Assembly (NCBI RefSeq): GCF_015670745.1
Contig: NZ_JADPCH010000010.1
Location: 1-64,000, forward strand
Source: Collinsella aerofaciens
Lineage (GTDB): Bacteria > Actinomycetota > Coriobacteriia > Coriobacteriales > Coriobacteriaceae
Direction: 5' to 3'
DNA length: 64,000 bases
Shown: positions 17,476 to 25,304 of the stretch, one piece after another
How the letters are laid out: every line of letters begins with the position of its first letter
How positions within the stretch are numbered: the first letter of the stretch is position 1
The notes under the pieces: model-generated
Told to the model about the DNA's origin: nothing
Seen by the model: only the letters and a program-made list of their open reading frames with translations
Database searches by the model: none
Position numbers and translations under genes: made by a program

Positions 17476-17981
17476 GTGTATTGATCAGCAACGATGCCGA
17501 GCTCGATACGCTGCTCGACGCGCAGGAGGTAGAACACATCTGCGAGGTCGTGCTTGCCGCCGAAGGCGTTGAGCGTGAAGTCGAGATTTCCCTTTCGTAT
17601 GTCGACGAGGACGAGATGCACGAGCTCAACCACGAGTGGCGCGGTATCGACCGCACCACCGATGTCCTCTCGTTTGAGTGCGACTCGGCCTTTGACGATG
17701 ACATTCCCGTCGATGAGACGCTCGAGCTCGGCGATATTATCTTGGCCCCGCAGGTTATTGCCCGTCAGGCCCCCGGTTTTGGCAATAGCCCTGCTGACGA
17801 GTGCCGTCTGATGCTCGTACACGGCATGCTGCACCTGCTGGGCTATGACCACATCGAGGACGACGAGGCCGAGGTCATGGAGGCCCGCGAGGACGCCATC
17901 CTGCGCGATCTGGCGCTCGAGCGCGGCGAGGACCCCAAGCTAGTCCACGTCGGCCCCATCACCAACCACGCCCACGACTAG
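17472..17981 (+). CDS. ybeY: Endoribonuclease YbeY (rRNA maturation)
   Basis: A zinc-dependent RNase that processes 16S rRNA 3' ends and takes part in ribosome quality control (169 aa). The metal-binding signature HGMLHLLGYDH lies near residues 117-127, as expected from the family HGxLHLxGYDH pattern. The N-terminal part (LSYVDEDEMHELNHEWRGIDRTTDVLSF) is also conserved. The start is probably TTG at 17472, giving a four-base overlap with the phoH stop. dgkA follows after 9 nt. Confidence 0.93.
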   Translation: MSVLISNDAELDTLLDAQEVEHICEVVLAAEGVEREVEISLSYVDEDEMHELNHEWRGIDRTTDVLSFECDSAFDDDIPVDETLELGDIILAPQVIARQAPGFGNSPADECRLMLVHGMLHLLGYDHIEDDEAEVMEAREDAILRDLALERGEDPKLVHVGPITNHAHD

Positions 17982-17990
17982 GAGCCGTCT

Positions 17991-18368
17991 ATGATTCCCG
18001 GATCGAACAAGGACCATCCGTCCTTCTTTAAGTCGTTTTCCTACGCCATGGAGGGCTTCGTCACCGCCGTCAAGACCGAGCGCAACATTAAGGTCATGCT
18101 CGTTGCGGGCGTGTGCACCGTCATTGCCGGCTGCGTCGTGGGGCTCGACATTGCCGAGTGGGCCACGATTATCATCTGTTGTGGCCTGGTGATTCACGGC
18201 GAGCTGTGCAACACCGCTATGGAGGCCATCGTCGACCTGGCGACCCAGGAGCTCCATCCGCTGGCCAAGCGTGCGAAGGACATCGCCGCCGCTTCCGTAT
18301 ACGTACTTTCCATTACCGCCGCGATTGTGGGCGTGCTGGTATTTGCCCACGCGCTCGGCTTTATTTAG
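17991..18368 (+). CDS. dgkA: Diacylglycerol/undecaprenol kinase (DgkA family)
   Basis: A small integral-membrane kinase (125 aa) that phosphorylates diacylglycerol or undecaprenol. In Gram-positives the second substrate is common. The signature ELCNTAMEAIVDL (about 65-77) matches the family ExxNTAIExxVD active-site motif. Three hydrophobic helices are visible (KVMLVAGVCTVIAG, WATIIICCGLVIHG, VYVLSITAAIVGVLVFA). It lies between ybeY and era, a standard arrangement. Confidence 0.9.
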   Translation: MIPGSNKDHPSFFKSFSYAMEGFVTAVKTERNIKVMLVAGVCTVIAGCVVGLDIAEWATIIICCGLVIHGELCNTAMEAIVDLATQELHPLAKRAKDIAAASVYVLSITAAIVGVLVFAHALGFI

Positions 18369-18380
18369 AAAGGGATTCCC

Positions 18381-19412
18381 ATGTCCGACAATATGCAGCC
18401 TATCGATGAGATTTTGGATGACGAGGCCGAGGAGTTCGACCCGTTTGAGGGCATGAGCGATGAGGAGCTCGACGCCCTGTGCGACGAGGACGACAACCTC
18501 GCGGGCTTTGGCGACGTGGAGCCCGGTTTCCGCAGCGGCTTTGTGGCCCTGGTCGGTCGTCCCAACGCCGGCAAGTCCACGCTGCTCAACGCCTGTTACG
18601 GCAAGAAGGTCGCCATCACCTCGCCGGTGGCCCAGACGACTCGCCGCCGCATGCGCGCCGTCGTCAACCGCCCCGGCTACCAGCTGGTCTTTGTCGATAC
18701 CCCGGGTATTCATAAGCCTAAGGACGGCCTGGGTTCCGAGCTTAACAAGAGTGCGTTGTTCGAGCTGAACGATGTCGATGTCGTCGCGTTTTTGATTGAT
18801 GCCACCAAGCCCATCGGCAGGGGAGACGCCTGGGTTGCCGAGCGTGTCAGATGCGCTCGTTGCAAGAAGGTCCTGGTGCTCACTAAGGCCGATGAGGCCG
18901 ACCCCGCACAGGTCATGGAGCAGCTTAAGGCCGCCCACGAGCTCATGGAATATGACGACGAGATCGTGACGTCGTCGGTCAAGAACTTCAACGTCGATGC
19001 CTTTATCGAGACCGTTGCGCACTTTTTGCCCGAAGGCCCGCGTTGGTTCCCCGAGGACATGGGCACCGACGCTTCTGACGAGACGCTCGTTGCTGAGTTT
19101 GTGCGCGAAAAGGTCTTGCGCCGCACCCGTGATGAGATCCCGCACTCCGTTGGCGTGATCTGCGATGCGCTCGAGCAGACCAAGAAGGTGCTACGCGTGC
19201 ACGCCACCATTTACGTCGAGCGTGAGGGCCAGAAGGGCATCATCATCGGCAAGGGCGGCGAGATGATCAAGCATATCGGTATCGACGCCCGTCGCGATCT
19301 TGAGCGCATCTTTGGCACGCAGGTCTTTTTGGAGCTGGACGTGAAGGTCAAGGCCGGCTGGCGTGACGACGAGGCCCAGATTCGCCGCTTTGGGTACAAC
19401 GCGGAAGATTAG
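18381..19412 (+). CDS. era: GTPase Era with acidic N-terminal extension
   Basis: Binds 16S rRNA and helps 30S assembly (343 aa). G1 is GRPNAGKST near residue 59, G3 is DTPG, G4 is TKAD rather than the usual NKxD, and the C-terminal KH domain contains GKGGEMIKHIG. Compared with the roughly 300-aa family norm there are about 48 extra N-terminal residues, very acidic (DDEAEEFDPFEGMSDEEL). The AAGGGATT site at 18369-18376 precedes the ATG at 18381, and no internal start with a site was found, so the extension looks genuine. recO follows after 9 nt. Confidence 0.93.
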   Translation: MSDNMQPIDEILDDEAEEFDPFEGMSDEELDALCDEDDNLAGFGDVEPGFRSGFVALVGRPNAGKSTLLNACYGKKVAITSPVAQTTRRRMRAVVNRPGYQLVFVDTPGIHKPKDGLGSELNKSALFELNDVDVVAFLIDATKPIGRGDAWVAERVRCARCKKVLVLTKADEADPAQVMEQLKAAHELMEYDDEIVTSSVKNFNVDAFIETVAHFLPEGPRWFPEDMGTDASDETLVAEFVREKVLRRTRDEIPHSVGVICDALEQTKKVLRVHATIYVEREGQKGIIIGKGGEMIKHIGIDARRDLERIFGTQVFLELDVKVKAGWRDDEAQIRRFGYNAED

Positions 19413-19421
19413 TTCGCGTCA

Positions 19422-20171
19422 ATGGCAGGCTCCCGGACATATCGCACGAAGGTGCTCGTCCTCGATAAGACGAAGCTCAAAGAGACGGACCTGATCTTGA
19501 CGATGCTTGACGAGCGGGGCCGGCAGGTTCGTGCCGTGGCAAAGGGCGCCCGCAAACCCGGTGGACGTCTGGCTGCGCGCTGCGAGTTGTTCTGTACGGT
19601 CGATATGCTGCTCGCGCATGGACGGTCACTCGACGTGGTTTCTCAGGCCGAGCTTATGGAGGCGCCGCTCGGCGCTGCGCCCTATTACGAGACGACCTGC
19701 GCCGCAAGCGCGATCGCCGAGGTCGCGCGCGTGTGCTCGTTCGAGGACGCCGAGGACCCGTTTACCTTTGCTATAACGCAGCGAGCGCTTGCCCTGGTGG
19801 GCAGCGGGCTCGACACGGCGCATATGGATCTACTTGTTGCGGCATATGTCTTTAAGCTGCTGTCGCACGTTGGCTATCGACCCGATTTTTCGGCCTGCGT
19901 GCTGTGCGGAGACCCCATGCTGTCGTATTTTTCGCCCCAGGCGGGCGGCCTCATGTGCGGGTCGTGCGCGTCGAGCGTTCCAGGTGCCGAACTGGTGTCG
20001 ACCGGTGAGGCCGCATGGCTGCGCGCCCTCATGTCCATGACCTTCGATGCGCTTTTGGCCGAGCGAATCGACCCGCATACCGCAGCCTTTTTGCTGGGGC
20101 TTTCGCATGTTTGGGCTGCGACGCACACCGATCAGCGCCTCCGTGCGATGGAATTCATGTTGGGTCGGTGA
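19422..20171 (+). CDS. recO: DNA repair protein RecO
   Basis: A recombination mediator that loads RecA onto SSB-coated DNA with RecR (249 aa). The N-terminal OB fold (RTKVLVLDKTKLKETDLILTMLDERG) is followed by an all-helical domain. A zinc-finger region, CVLCG...GGLMCGSC at about 164-186, holds four cysteines. The length is normal. It is the last gene of the phoH-ybeY-dgkA-era-recO cluster. Confidence 0.92.
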   Translation: MAGSRTYRTKVLVLDKTKLKETDLILTMLDERGRQVRAVAKGARKPGGRLAARCELFCTVDMLLAHGRSLDVVSQAELMEAPLGAAPYYETTCAASAIAEVARVCSFEDAEDPFTFAITQRALALVGSGLDTAHMDLLVAAYVFKLLSHVGYRPDFSACVLCGDPMLSYFSPQAGGLMCGSCASSVPGAELVSTGEAAWLRALMSMTFDALLAERIDPHTAAFLLGLSHVWAATHTDQRLRAMEFMLGR

Positions 20172-20198
20172 TGATGCGCAGGCGCGGGCTGCTTGTGG

Positions 20199-20204
20199 TA
20201 ACAT
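20199..20204 (+). promoter_or_regulatory. Possible -10 box for rpsO
   Basis: TAACAT lies 105 bp before the rpsO start, leaving a leader of about 100 nt in which S15 feedback could act. No good -35 is seen. The leader contains GGCGA/TCGCC pairings, but no specific S15 site could be assigned. Confidence 0.28.
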
Positions 20205-20309
20205 ACCGACCTGTTGGTACCTCGACCTTGGTTGCTCGCTCCACCGGCGGCTTCCCAGTCCGAGGCGAATCGAGTCGCCCGATGGCGACGCAAAACGAAA
20301 GGTGAAACA

Positions 20310-20588
20310 ATGACTGTTTCCAAAGAGCGCAAGGCGGAGCTGACTGCCCAGTTCGGTAACACCCCGGTCGACACCGGCAACCCCAAGGTTCAGGTCGCCA
20401 TCCTGTCCGAGCGCATCAAGGAGCTGACCGAGCACATGAAGTCCCACCAGAAGGACTTCCACACCCGTCGTGGTCTGCTCATGCTCGTCGGTCGTCGTCG
20501 TCGTCTTCTCTCCTACATCAAGAAGAACGACATCGTCGAGTACCGTGAGCTCATCAAGGCTCTGGGCATCCGCGACAACATCCAGTAG
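20310..20588 (+). CDS. rpsO: 30S ribosomal protein S15
   Basis: Binds 16S rRNA early in 30S assembly (92 aa). The blocks TGNPKVQVAILSERIKELTEH, HTRRGLLMLVGRRRRLLSYI and the C-terminal YRELIKALGIRDN are typical of S15. The ATG at 20310 is preceded by GAAAGGTG. The frame is open to 20214, but that part is non-coding leader. rpsO followed by pnp is a classic pairing, here separated by a terminator. Confidence 0.96.
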   Translation: MTVSKERKAELTAQFGNTPVDTGNPKVQVAILSERIKELTEHMKSHQKDFHTRRGLLMLVGRRRRLLSYIKKNDIVEYRELIKALGIRDNIQ

Positions 20589-20602
20589 GATTTGTACATG
20601 CT

Positions 20603-20635
20603 AAGAGCGTCCTGCGCAGCGGGGCGCTCTTTTTG
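20603..20635 (+). terminator. Rho-independent terminator after rpsO
   Basis: AGAGCG-CC pairs with GG-CGCTCT across TGCGCAGC (one bulge), followed by TTTTT. Confidence 0.8.
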
Positions 20636-20737
20636 TGTAAGGGCGTGAACAATCACGCTCTGAAGCGTGGCGGGGGCAGGGGGCCCGCGTCACATGAGAA
20701 GCCCGCAGGCAAGGGGCCTGTGGGGTAAAGGAGAACA

Positions 20738-22984
20738 ATGACACTCGTATCCAAGACCTTTGAGCTGTACGGCAAGACCTACACCTTTGAGTCGGGCGAG
20801 CTTGCCAAGCAGGCCACCGGCGCCTGCCTGGTCAAGCAGGGCGACACCACCATGCTCGACACCGTGGTCGTCTCCAAGGAGCGCAAGAACTACGACTTCT
20901 TCCCGCTGACCGTCGACTTCAACGAGAAGATGTACGCCGCCGGCCGCATCCCGGGTGGCTACCTCAAGCGTGAGGGCCGTCCCAGCGAGAAGGCCACGCT
21001 CACCGCGCGCATGATCGACCGTCCGATTCGCCCGAGCTTCCCGGATGGCTTCCGCAACGAGGTGCACATCGTCGCTACCTCGCTTGTCGCCGACCAGGTC
21101 AACCCCTTTGACGTCATCAACGTCATGGGTGCTTCCCTGGCCATGACGCTCGGCGGCGTGCCCTTCGAGGGCCCGCTTGCCTGTGTGCGCATCGGCCGTA
21201 ACGTGGAGACCGGCGAGTTTATCGTCAACCCCACCTACGAGGAGCGCGAGAACTCCGATCTGGACCTGGAGCTGGGTGGATCCGCCGACTTCATCTCGAT
21301 GGTTGAGGCCGGCGCAGAGGAGATCTCCGAGGACGACATGCTCGCCGCCATGAAGTTTGGCCAGGAGGCCCTTGCCGCTTTCTGCCAGGCTCAGGACGAG
21401 TTCGTCGCCGAGTGGGAGCAGGTTAACGGCCCCATCGTCAAGAAGGAGTACCCGCTCGATCAGCCCGTCGAGGAGGTCCAGGAGCGCATCTTCGCCCACT
21501 ACGACGAGATGGCAGCCGCCCTTCGCGATGCCGACAAGCTCTCCCGTATCGGTAAGGTCGAGGCTCTGAAGGAGTCCATCCGCGCCGAGTTCACCGAGGA
21601 GGAGCAGGCCGCTTGGGAGCGCGAGATCCCCGTGGCGCTCAAGAAGCTCGAGAAGAAGGCCATGCGCACCATGGTCGTCGAGACCGGCGAGCGCGTCGAC
21701 GGCCGTGCCGCCGATGAGATCCGCCCCATCATGGTGAAGGACAACTACCTGCCGCTCGTTCACGGCTCCGGCCTGTTCCAGCGTGGCCAGACCCAGGTGC
21801 TCTCGGTTCTTTCGCTCGGCATGCTCAACGAGGGCCAGCGTCTGGATACCATCGAGCCTACCGAGGGCAAGCGCTACATGCATCACTACAACTTCCCGCC
21901 GTTCTGCACCGGCGAGACTGGCCGCATGGGCAGCCCCAAGCGCCGCGAGATCGGCCACGGCAACCTTGCTGAGCGCGCTCTGCTTCCGGTGCTCCCCGAC
22001 GAGAACGAGTTCCCCTACGCCATCCGCGTCGTCTCCGAGGTCATGGAGTCCAACGGCTCCTCTTCGATGGCTTCGACCTGCGGCTCCACGCTCGCCCTTA
22101 TGGACGGCGGCGTGCCCATTAAGCGCCCGGTCTCCGGTATCGCCATGGGCCTGATCCAGGAGGAGGGCAAGACCGTGGTCCTGTCCGACATCCAGGGTCT
22201 CGAGGACTTCCTGGGCGACATGGACTTTAAGGTCACCGGCACCACCGAGGGCATCACCGCCCTGCAGATGGACAACAAGGCTACCGGCCTCACCTTCGAC
22301 ATCCTGGCCCGCGCCCTGCAGCAGGCCAAGGAGGGTCGCGCTTTCATCCTGCAGAAGATGCTCGATGTGATCCCCGAGCCGCGCCACACCACGCGCAGCA
22401 CCGCCCCGCGCATCGTCTCCATCCAGGTTCCGACCGACAAGATCCGCGACGTCATCGGTTCCGGCGGTAAGGTCATCCGTGGTATCCAGGACGAGACCGG
22501 CGCCTCGGTCGACATCCAGGAGGACGGCACCGTCTTTGTCGGCGGCACCGGCGAGTCCGTCGATCAGGCTGTCGAGCGCATCAAGCTCATCATTAAGGTT
22601 CCCGAGCCGGGCGAGGAGTACACCGGTCGCGTGGTCTCCATTCAGCCCTTCGGCGCCTTCGTGAACCTGCTGCCCGGCAAGGACGGCCTGCTGCACATCT
22701 CCCGCGTTGCCAAGGGCCGCGTGGAGAAGGTCGAGGACGTCCTCAACGTGGGCGACGAGGTCAAGGTCGTCGTCATCGAGGTCGACGATCGCGGCAAGAT
22801 CTCGCTCGATCGTCTTGACAAGCCCGAGGCCCCGGCTCGCGCCGAGGGTGCCTCCGAGGGCGACGGCGAGCATTTCCAGCGCCGTGAGCGTCCGCGTCGC
22901 GAGCGCTCCGAGCGCAGCGACCGTCCGCGCCGTCCCGGCGACAACGGAGGTCGCAAGCCCCGCCGTCACCACGACGCCGAGTAA
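20738..22984 (+). CDS. pnp: Polyribonucleotide nucleotidyltransferase (PNPase)
   Basis: A 3'-to-5' phosphorolytic exoribonuclease, trimeric (748 aa). Two RNase PH domains are separated by a helical domain; the second holds GETGRMGSPKRREIGHG and SSSMASTCGSTLALMDGG. A KH domain follows (VPTDKIRDVIGSGGKVIRGI, about 566-585), then an S1 domain (YTGRVVSIQPFGAFVNLLPG). The last 40 residues are an Arg-rich disordered tail (RRERPRRERSERSDRPRRPG), as in other actinobacterial PNPases. ATG at 20738 with AAAGGAG upstream. Codon use is strongly biased to C/G endings, as in highly expressed genes. A terminator and a large palindrome follow. Confidence 0.96.
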   Translation: MTLVSKTFELYGKTYTFESGELAKQATGACLVKQGDTTMLDTVVVSKERKNYDFFPLTVDFNEKMYAAGRIPGGYLKREGRPSEKATLTARMIDRPIRPSFPDGFRNEVHIVATSLVADQVNPFDVINVMGASLAMTLGGVPFEGPLACVRIGRNVETGEFIVNPTYEERENSDLDLELGGSADFISMVEAGAEEISEDDMLAAMKFGQEALAAFCQAQDEFVAEWEQVNGPIVKKEYPLDQPVEEVQERIFAHYDEMAAALRDADKLSRIGKVEALKESIRAEFTEEEQAAWEREIPVALKKLEKKAMRTMVVETGERVDGRAADEIRPIMVKDNYLPLVHGSGLFQRGQTQVLSVLSLGMLNEGQRLDTIEPTEGKRYMHHYNFPPFCTGETGRMGSPKRREIGHGNLAERALLPVLPDENEFPYAIRVVSEVMESNGSSSMASTCGSTLALMDGGVPIKRPVSGIAMGLIQEEGKTVVLSDIQGLEDFLGDMDFKVTGTTEGITALQMDNKATGLTFDILARALQQAKEGRAFILQKMLDVIPEPRHTTRSTAPRIVSIQVPTDKIRDVIGSGGKVIRGIQDETGASVDIQEDGTVFVGGTGESVDQAVERIKLIIKVPEPGEEYTGRVVSIQPFGAFVNLLPGKDGLLHISRVAKGRVEKVEDVLNVGDEVKVVVIEVDDRGKISLDRLDKPEAPARAEGASEGDGEHFQRRERPRRERSERSDRPRRPGDNGGRKPRRHHDAE

Positions 22985-23007
22985 CAGCTACACATAAGCA
23001 GCTCAAC

Positions 23008-23038
23008 AAGGGCGACTCCGTACAGGGGTCGCCCTTTT
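23008..23038 (+). terminator. Rho-independent terminator after pnp
   Basis: AAGGGCGAC (23008-23016) pairs with GTCGCCCTT (23028-23036), then TT. Its 3' half is also the outer end of the left arm of palindrome A1. Confidence 0.85.
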
Positions 23039-23179
23039 GCTTGCGCCCGGGAGGGCCGCATATGAAGTTTCCTGCTCTACAGTCCTGCGCAAGACGGAAA
23101 GCACATTAAGTGCTTTCCTTTGCGTGCGGAACTCGCGATAAACTTCATATGCGGCCCTCCCGGGCGCAAGCAAAAGGGC
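23031..23179. repeat. Large palindromic element A1
   Basis: The two arms, 23031-23070 and 23140-23179, are perfect 40-bp inverted repeats. They enclose a 69-nt core (23071-23139). The core begins CCTGCTCTACAGTCCTGC, ends GTGCGGAACTCGCGAT and has an internal hairpin GGAAAGCAC-attaa-GTGCTTTCC (23096-23118). A second copy of the core lies inverted in A2. No ORF is contained. The outer end of the left arm coincides with the pnp terminator. Confidence 0.9.
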
Positions 23180-23303
23180 TGGTTAGTGCCGCTCGCTATT
23201 TAGTTAGACAGTCTATTCAGTAGTCAGATTTCAGATCAGTAGATAGACACAGCAGTATTTCCCCTGATAAAACCTACCAAAATAAACCTATCTCATATTG
23301 GCA
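23180..23303. other. AT-rich spacer between palindromes A1 and A2
   Basis: 124 bp without a plausible gene, clearly richer in A and T than the flanking genes. It contains several short CAGTAG/CAGATT-like repeats and ends with an A-rich stretch just before A2. No known RNA or promoter could be recognised. Confidence 0.5.
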
Positions 23304-23444
23304 GGTCAGGGCTCAGCGGCCCCGGCACGGGCTAAGTTTATCGCGAGTTCCGCACGAACAGGAGGCCACTTAATGTGGCCTCCGTCGTGAGCAGGACTGT
23401 AGAGCAGGAAACTTAGCCCGTGCCGGGGCCGCTGAGCCCTGACC
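23304..23444. repeat. Large palindromic element A2 (inverted relative to A1)
   Basis: The arms 23304-23339 and 23409-23444 are perfect 36-bp inverted repeats. Apart from the innermost AAGTTT they are unrelated in sequence to the A1 arms. The 69-nt core (23340-23408) is the reverse complement of the A1 core with about 10 changes. Its internal hairpin is GGAGGCCAC-attaa-GTGGCCTCC read on the minus strand, differing from A1 at three base pairs that all stay paired. Confidence 0.9.
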
Positions 23445-23632
23445 GGCGGGATACACAGGTTCAGATGGGGCTTTGATGCATGGGTGGTCTGTTGTTGTGC
23501 AAATGGGTATCATACTGTGGTTATTGCATCGACTCTGTGATGCATGTTTGTACGTTCCCGGCGGTCGGTTTGCCAGAAGCGCCCCGTCGGTTGTTCCAGA
23601 CCCGTTTCGAAGAAAGGAAACCACACGAACCT
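23445..23632 (+). other. rnj upstream region
   Basis: 188 bp between palindrome A2 and rnj. A possible -10, TATCAT (23508-23513), with TTGTTG-like sequence upstream at poor spacing, may drive rnj. AAAGGA at 23613-23618 is the nearest ribosome-binding site. No gene is seen. Confidence 0.4.
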
Positions 23633-25303
23633 ATGGCAGCTAAAAAATCATCTCCCTTGAAGATCATTCCGCTCGGCGGCCTTGACGGCATCGGCAAGAA
23701 CATGACGGTCTTCGAGTGCGGCGACGACATGGTGCTCGTCGACGCCGGCCTCATGTTTCCCGACGATTCCCAGCCCGGTATCGACCTGGTGCTTCCCGAC
23801 TACACCTATGTTCTGGAGAACGAGGAGAAGCTCCGCGGCATCATCGTTACCCACGGCCACGAGGACCACACCGGTTCGCTTCCGTATCTGCTGCAGGACC
23901 TCAACAACAAGGTGCCCATCTTCTCGAGCAAGCTGACGCTTGGCTTTATCGAAGGCAAGCTTTCTGAGTTCCGCATCCGCGCACCCAAGTTCCGCGAGGT
24001 TAAGGGCGGCAGCCATGTCAACCTCGGCGGCATCTCGCTCGACTTCTTCTCGATGACGCACTCCATCCCCGGCGCTCTGGGCGTGTTCATTCGCACCAAT
24101 CAGGGCACCGTTATGCACACTGGCGACTTTAAGCTCGACCAGACGCCCATCGATGGTGTCACGCCCGACTATGCCGCTATCAGCCGCTTTGCCAAGCAGG
24201 GCATCGACCTGCTGCTTTCCGACTCCACCAATGCCACGGTTCCCGGCTTTACCAAGTCCGAGGCCGAGGTTGGTCCCAATCTGCTGCACGCCATCAAGAA
24301 CGCCCCGGGTCGCGTGTTCGTCGCGTCGTTCTCGAGCCACATTCATCGCCTGCAGCAGATCTGCGATGCCGCCCGTAAGTGCGGCCGTAAGGTCGTTGTG
24401 ACCGGTCGCTCCATGCTCACCAACACCCGCGTCGCGCGCGAGCTGGGCTACCTCAACATCGACGATGCCGATATCATCGATGCCTTCGATATCGATAACC
24501 TGCCCGACGACAAGATCGTCGTCATGTGCACCGGTTCGCAGGGCGAGCCGCTGTCGGCCCTGTCCCGCATGGCCAATGGCGAGCACAAGACGCTCTCCAT
24601 CCACGAGGGCGATACCGTCATCCTCTCAGCAACTCCCGTTCCCGGCAACGAGAAGGCCGTCCAGCAGGTCGTCAACAGCCTGGCCAAGCTCGGCTGCGAC
24701 GTGTGGGATAAGAACCGCGCTCTCGTCCACGTCTCCGGTCACGGTAGCCAGGAGGAGCTCAAGCTCCTGATGGCCATGGCCAAGCCCACGTACTTTATGC
24801 CGGTTCACGGCGAGGCCGTGCATCTGCGCGCCCATGCCCAGCTGGCCCGCAAGATGGGCATCAAGGACGATCATATCTTTATCCTCGATAACGGCGACAC
24901 GCTCGAGATGCGCGGCGGTATCGTCAAACGCGGTACGCCCGTCGAGTCCGGCGTCGTCTACGTCGACGGCCTGCGTATCGGCGATACCGACCCCATCGTC
25001 CTGCGCGATCGCCAGAAGCTCGCCAACGACGGTATGGTCACGGCCGTCGCCATCGTCTCGCTCAAGCACAAGAAGATCGAGGCCATCGAGTTCTCGGGCC
25101 GCGGCGTCTCGTTTGCCATCGACGACCAGTTCTCCGAGGATGCCTCCGCGTCCATTATGAAGACGATCGAGAAGGGCAAGTTCAGCTTTACGAGCAGCGG
25201 TTCCGATGCCATTCGCAAGGCCGTGCGCGACTCGCTCTCCAACTTTATCTGGAGCCGTACGCGCACTCGTCCGATGATCATCCCGGTCGTCATGGAGGTT
25301 TAG
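23633..25303 (+). CDS. rnj: Ribonuclease J
   Basis: A metallo-beta-lactamase/beta-CASP nuclease with endonuclease and 5'-to-3' exonuclease activity on RNA (556 aa, usual length). The metal site is THGHEDHTGSLPYLL, with further residues in MTHSIPGALG and MHTGDFKLDQTP. The beta-CASP part has SFSSHIHRLQQ and CTGSQGEPLSALSR, and PVHGE lies downstream. The start is ATG at 23633 (MAAKKSSPLKIIPLGG); AAAGGA lies 14 nt upstream, a long spacing, but no nearer start fits. ftsK begins one base after the stop, so rnj-ftsK-rodZ is one unit. Confidence 0.94.
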   Translation: MAAKKSSPLKIIPLGGLDGIGKNMTVFECGDDMVLVDAGLMFPDDSQPGIDLVLPDYTYVLENEEKLRGIIVTHGHEDHTGSLPYLLQDLNNKVPIFSSKLTLGFIEGKLSEFRIRAPKFREVKGGSHVNLGGISLDFFSMTHSIPGALGVFIRTNQGTVMHTGDFKLDQTPIDGVTPDYAAISRFAKQGIDLLLSDSTNATVPGFTKSEAEVGPNLLHAIKNAPGRVFVASFSSHIHRLQQICDAARKCGRKVVVTGRSMLTNTRVARELGYLNIDDADIIDAFDIDNLPDDKIVVMCTGSQGEPLSALSRMANGEHKTLSIHEGDTVILSATPVPGNEKAVQQVVNSLAKLGCDVWDKNRALVHVSGHGSQEELKLLMAMAKPTYFMPVHGEAVHLRAHAQLARKMGIKDDHIFILDNGDTLEMRGGIVKRGTPVESGVVYVDGLRIGDTDPIVLRDRQKLANDGMVTAVAIVSLKHKKIEAIEFSGRGVSFAIDDQFSEDASASIMKTIEKGKFSFTSSGSDAIRKAVRDSLSNFIWSRTRTRPMIIPVVMEV

Positions 25304-25304
25304 T

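Noticed and set aside
20205-20309. Known riboswitch in the rpsO leader
   Set aside because: No recognised aptamer pattern could be found by eye.
20690-22972. 760-codon ORF on the minus strand opposite pnp
   Set aside because: The sequence is low-complexity Leu/Ala/Gly/Asp of the kind produced by reading GC-rich codons antisense, with no domain; PNPase on the plus strand is unmistakable.
23031-23444. CRISPR array
   Set aside because: The repeats are two inverted, long palindromes, not short direct repeats with regular unique spacers, and no cas genes are present.
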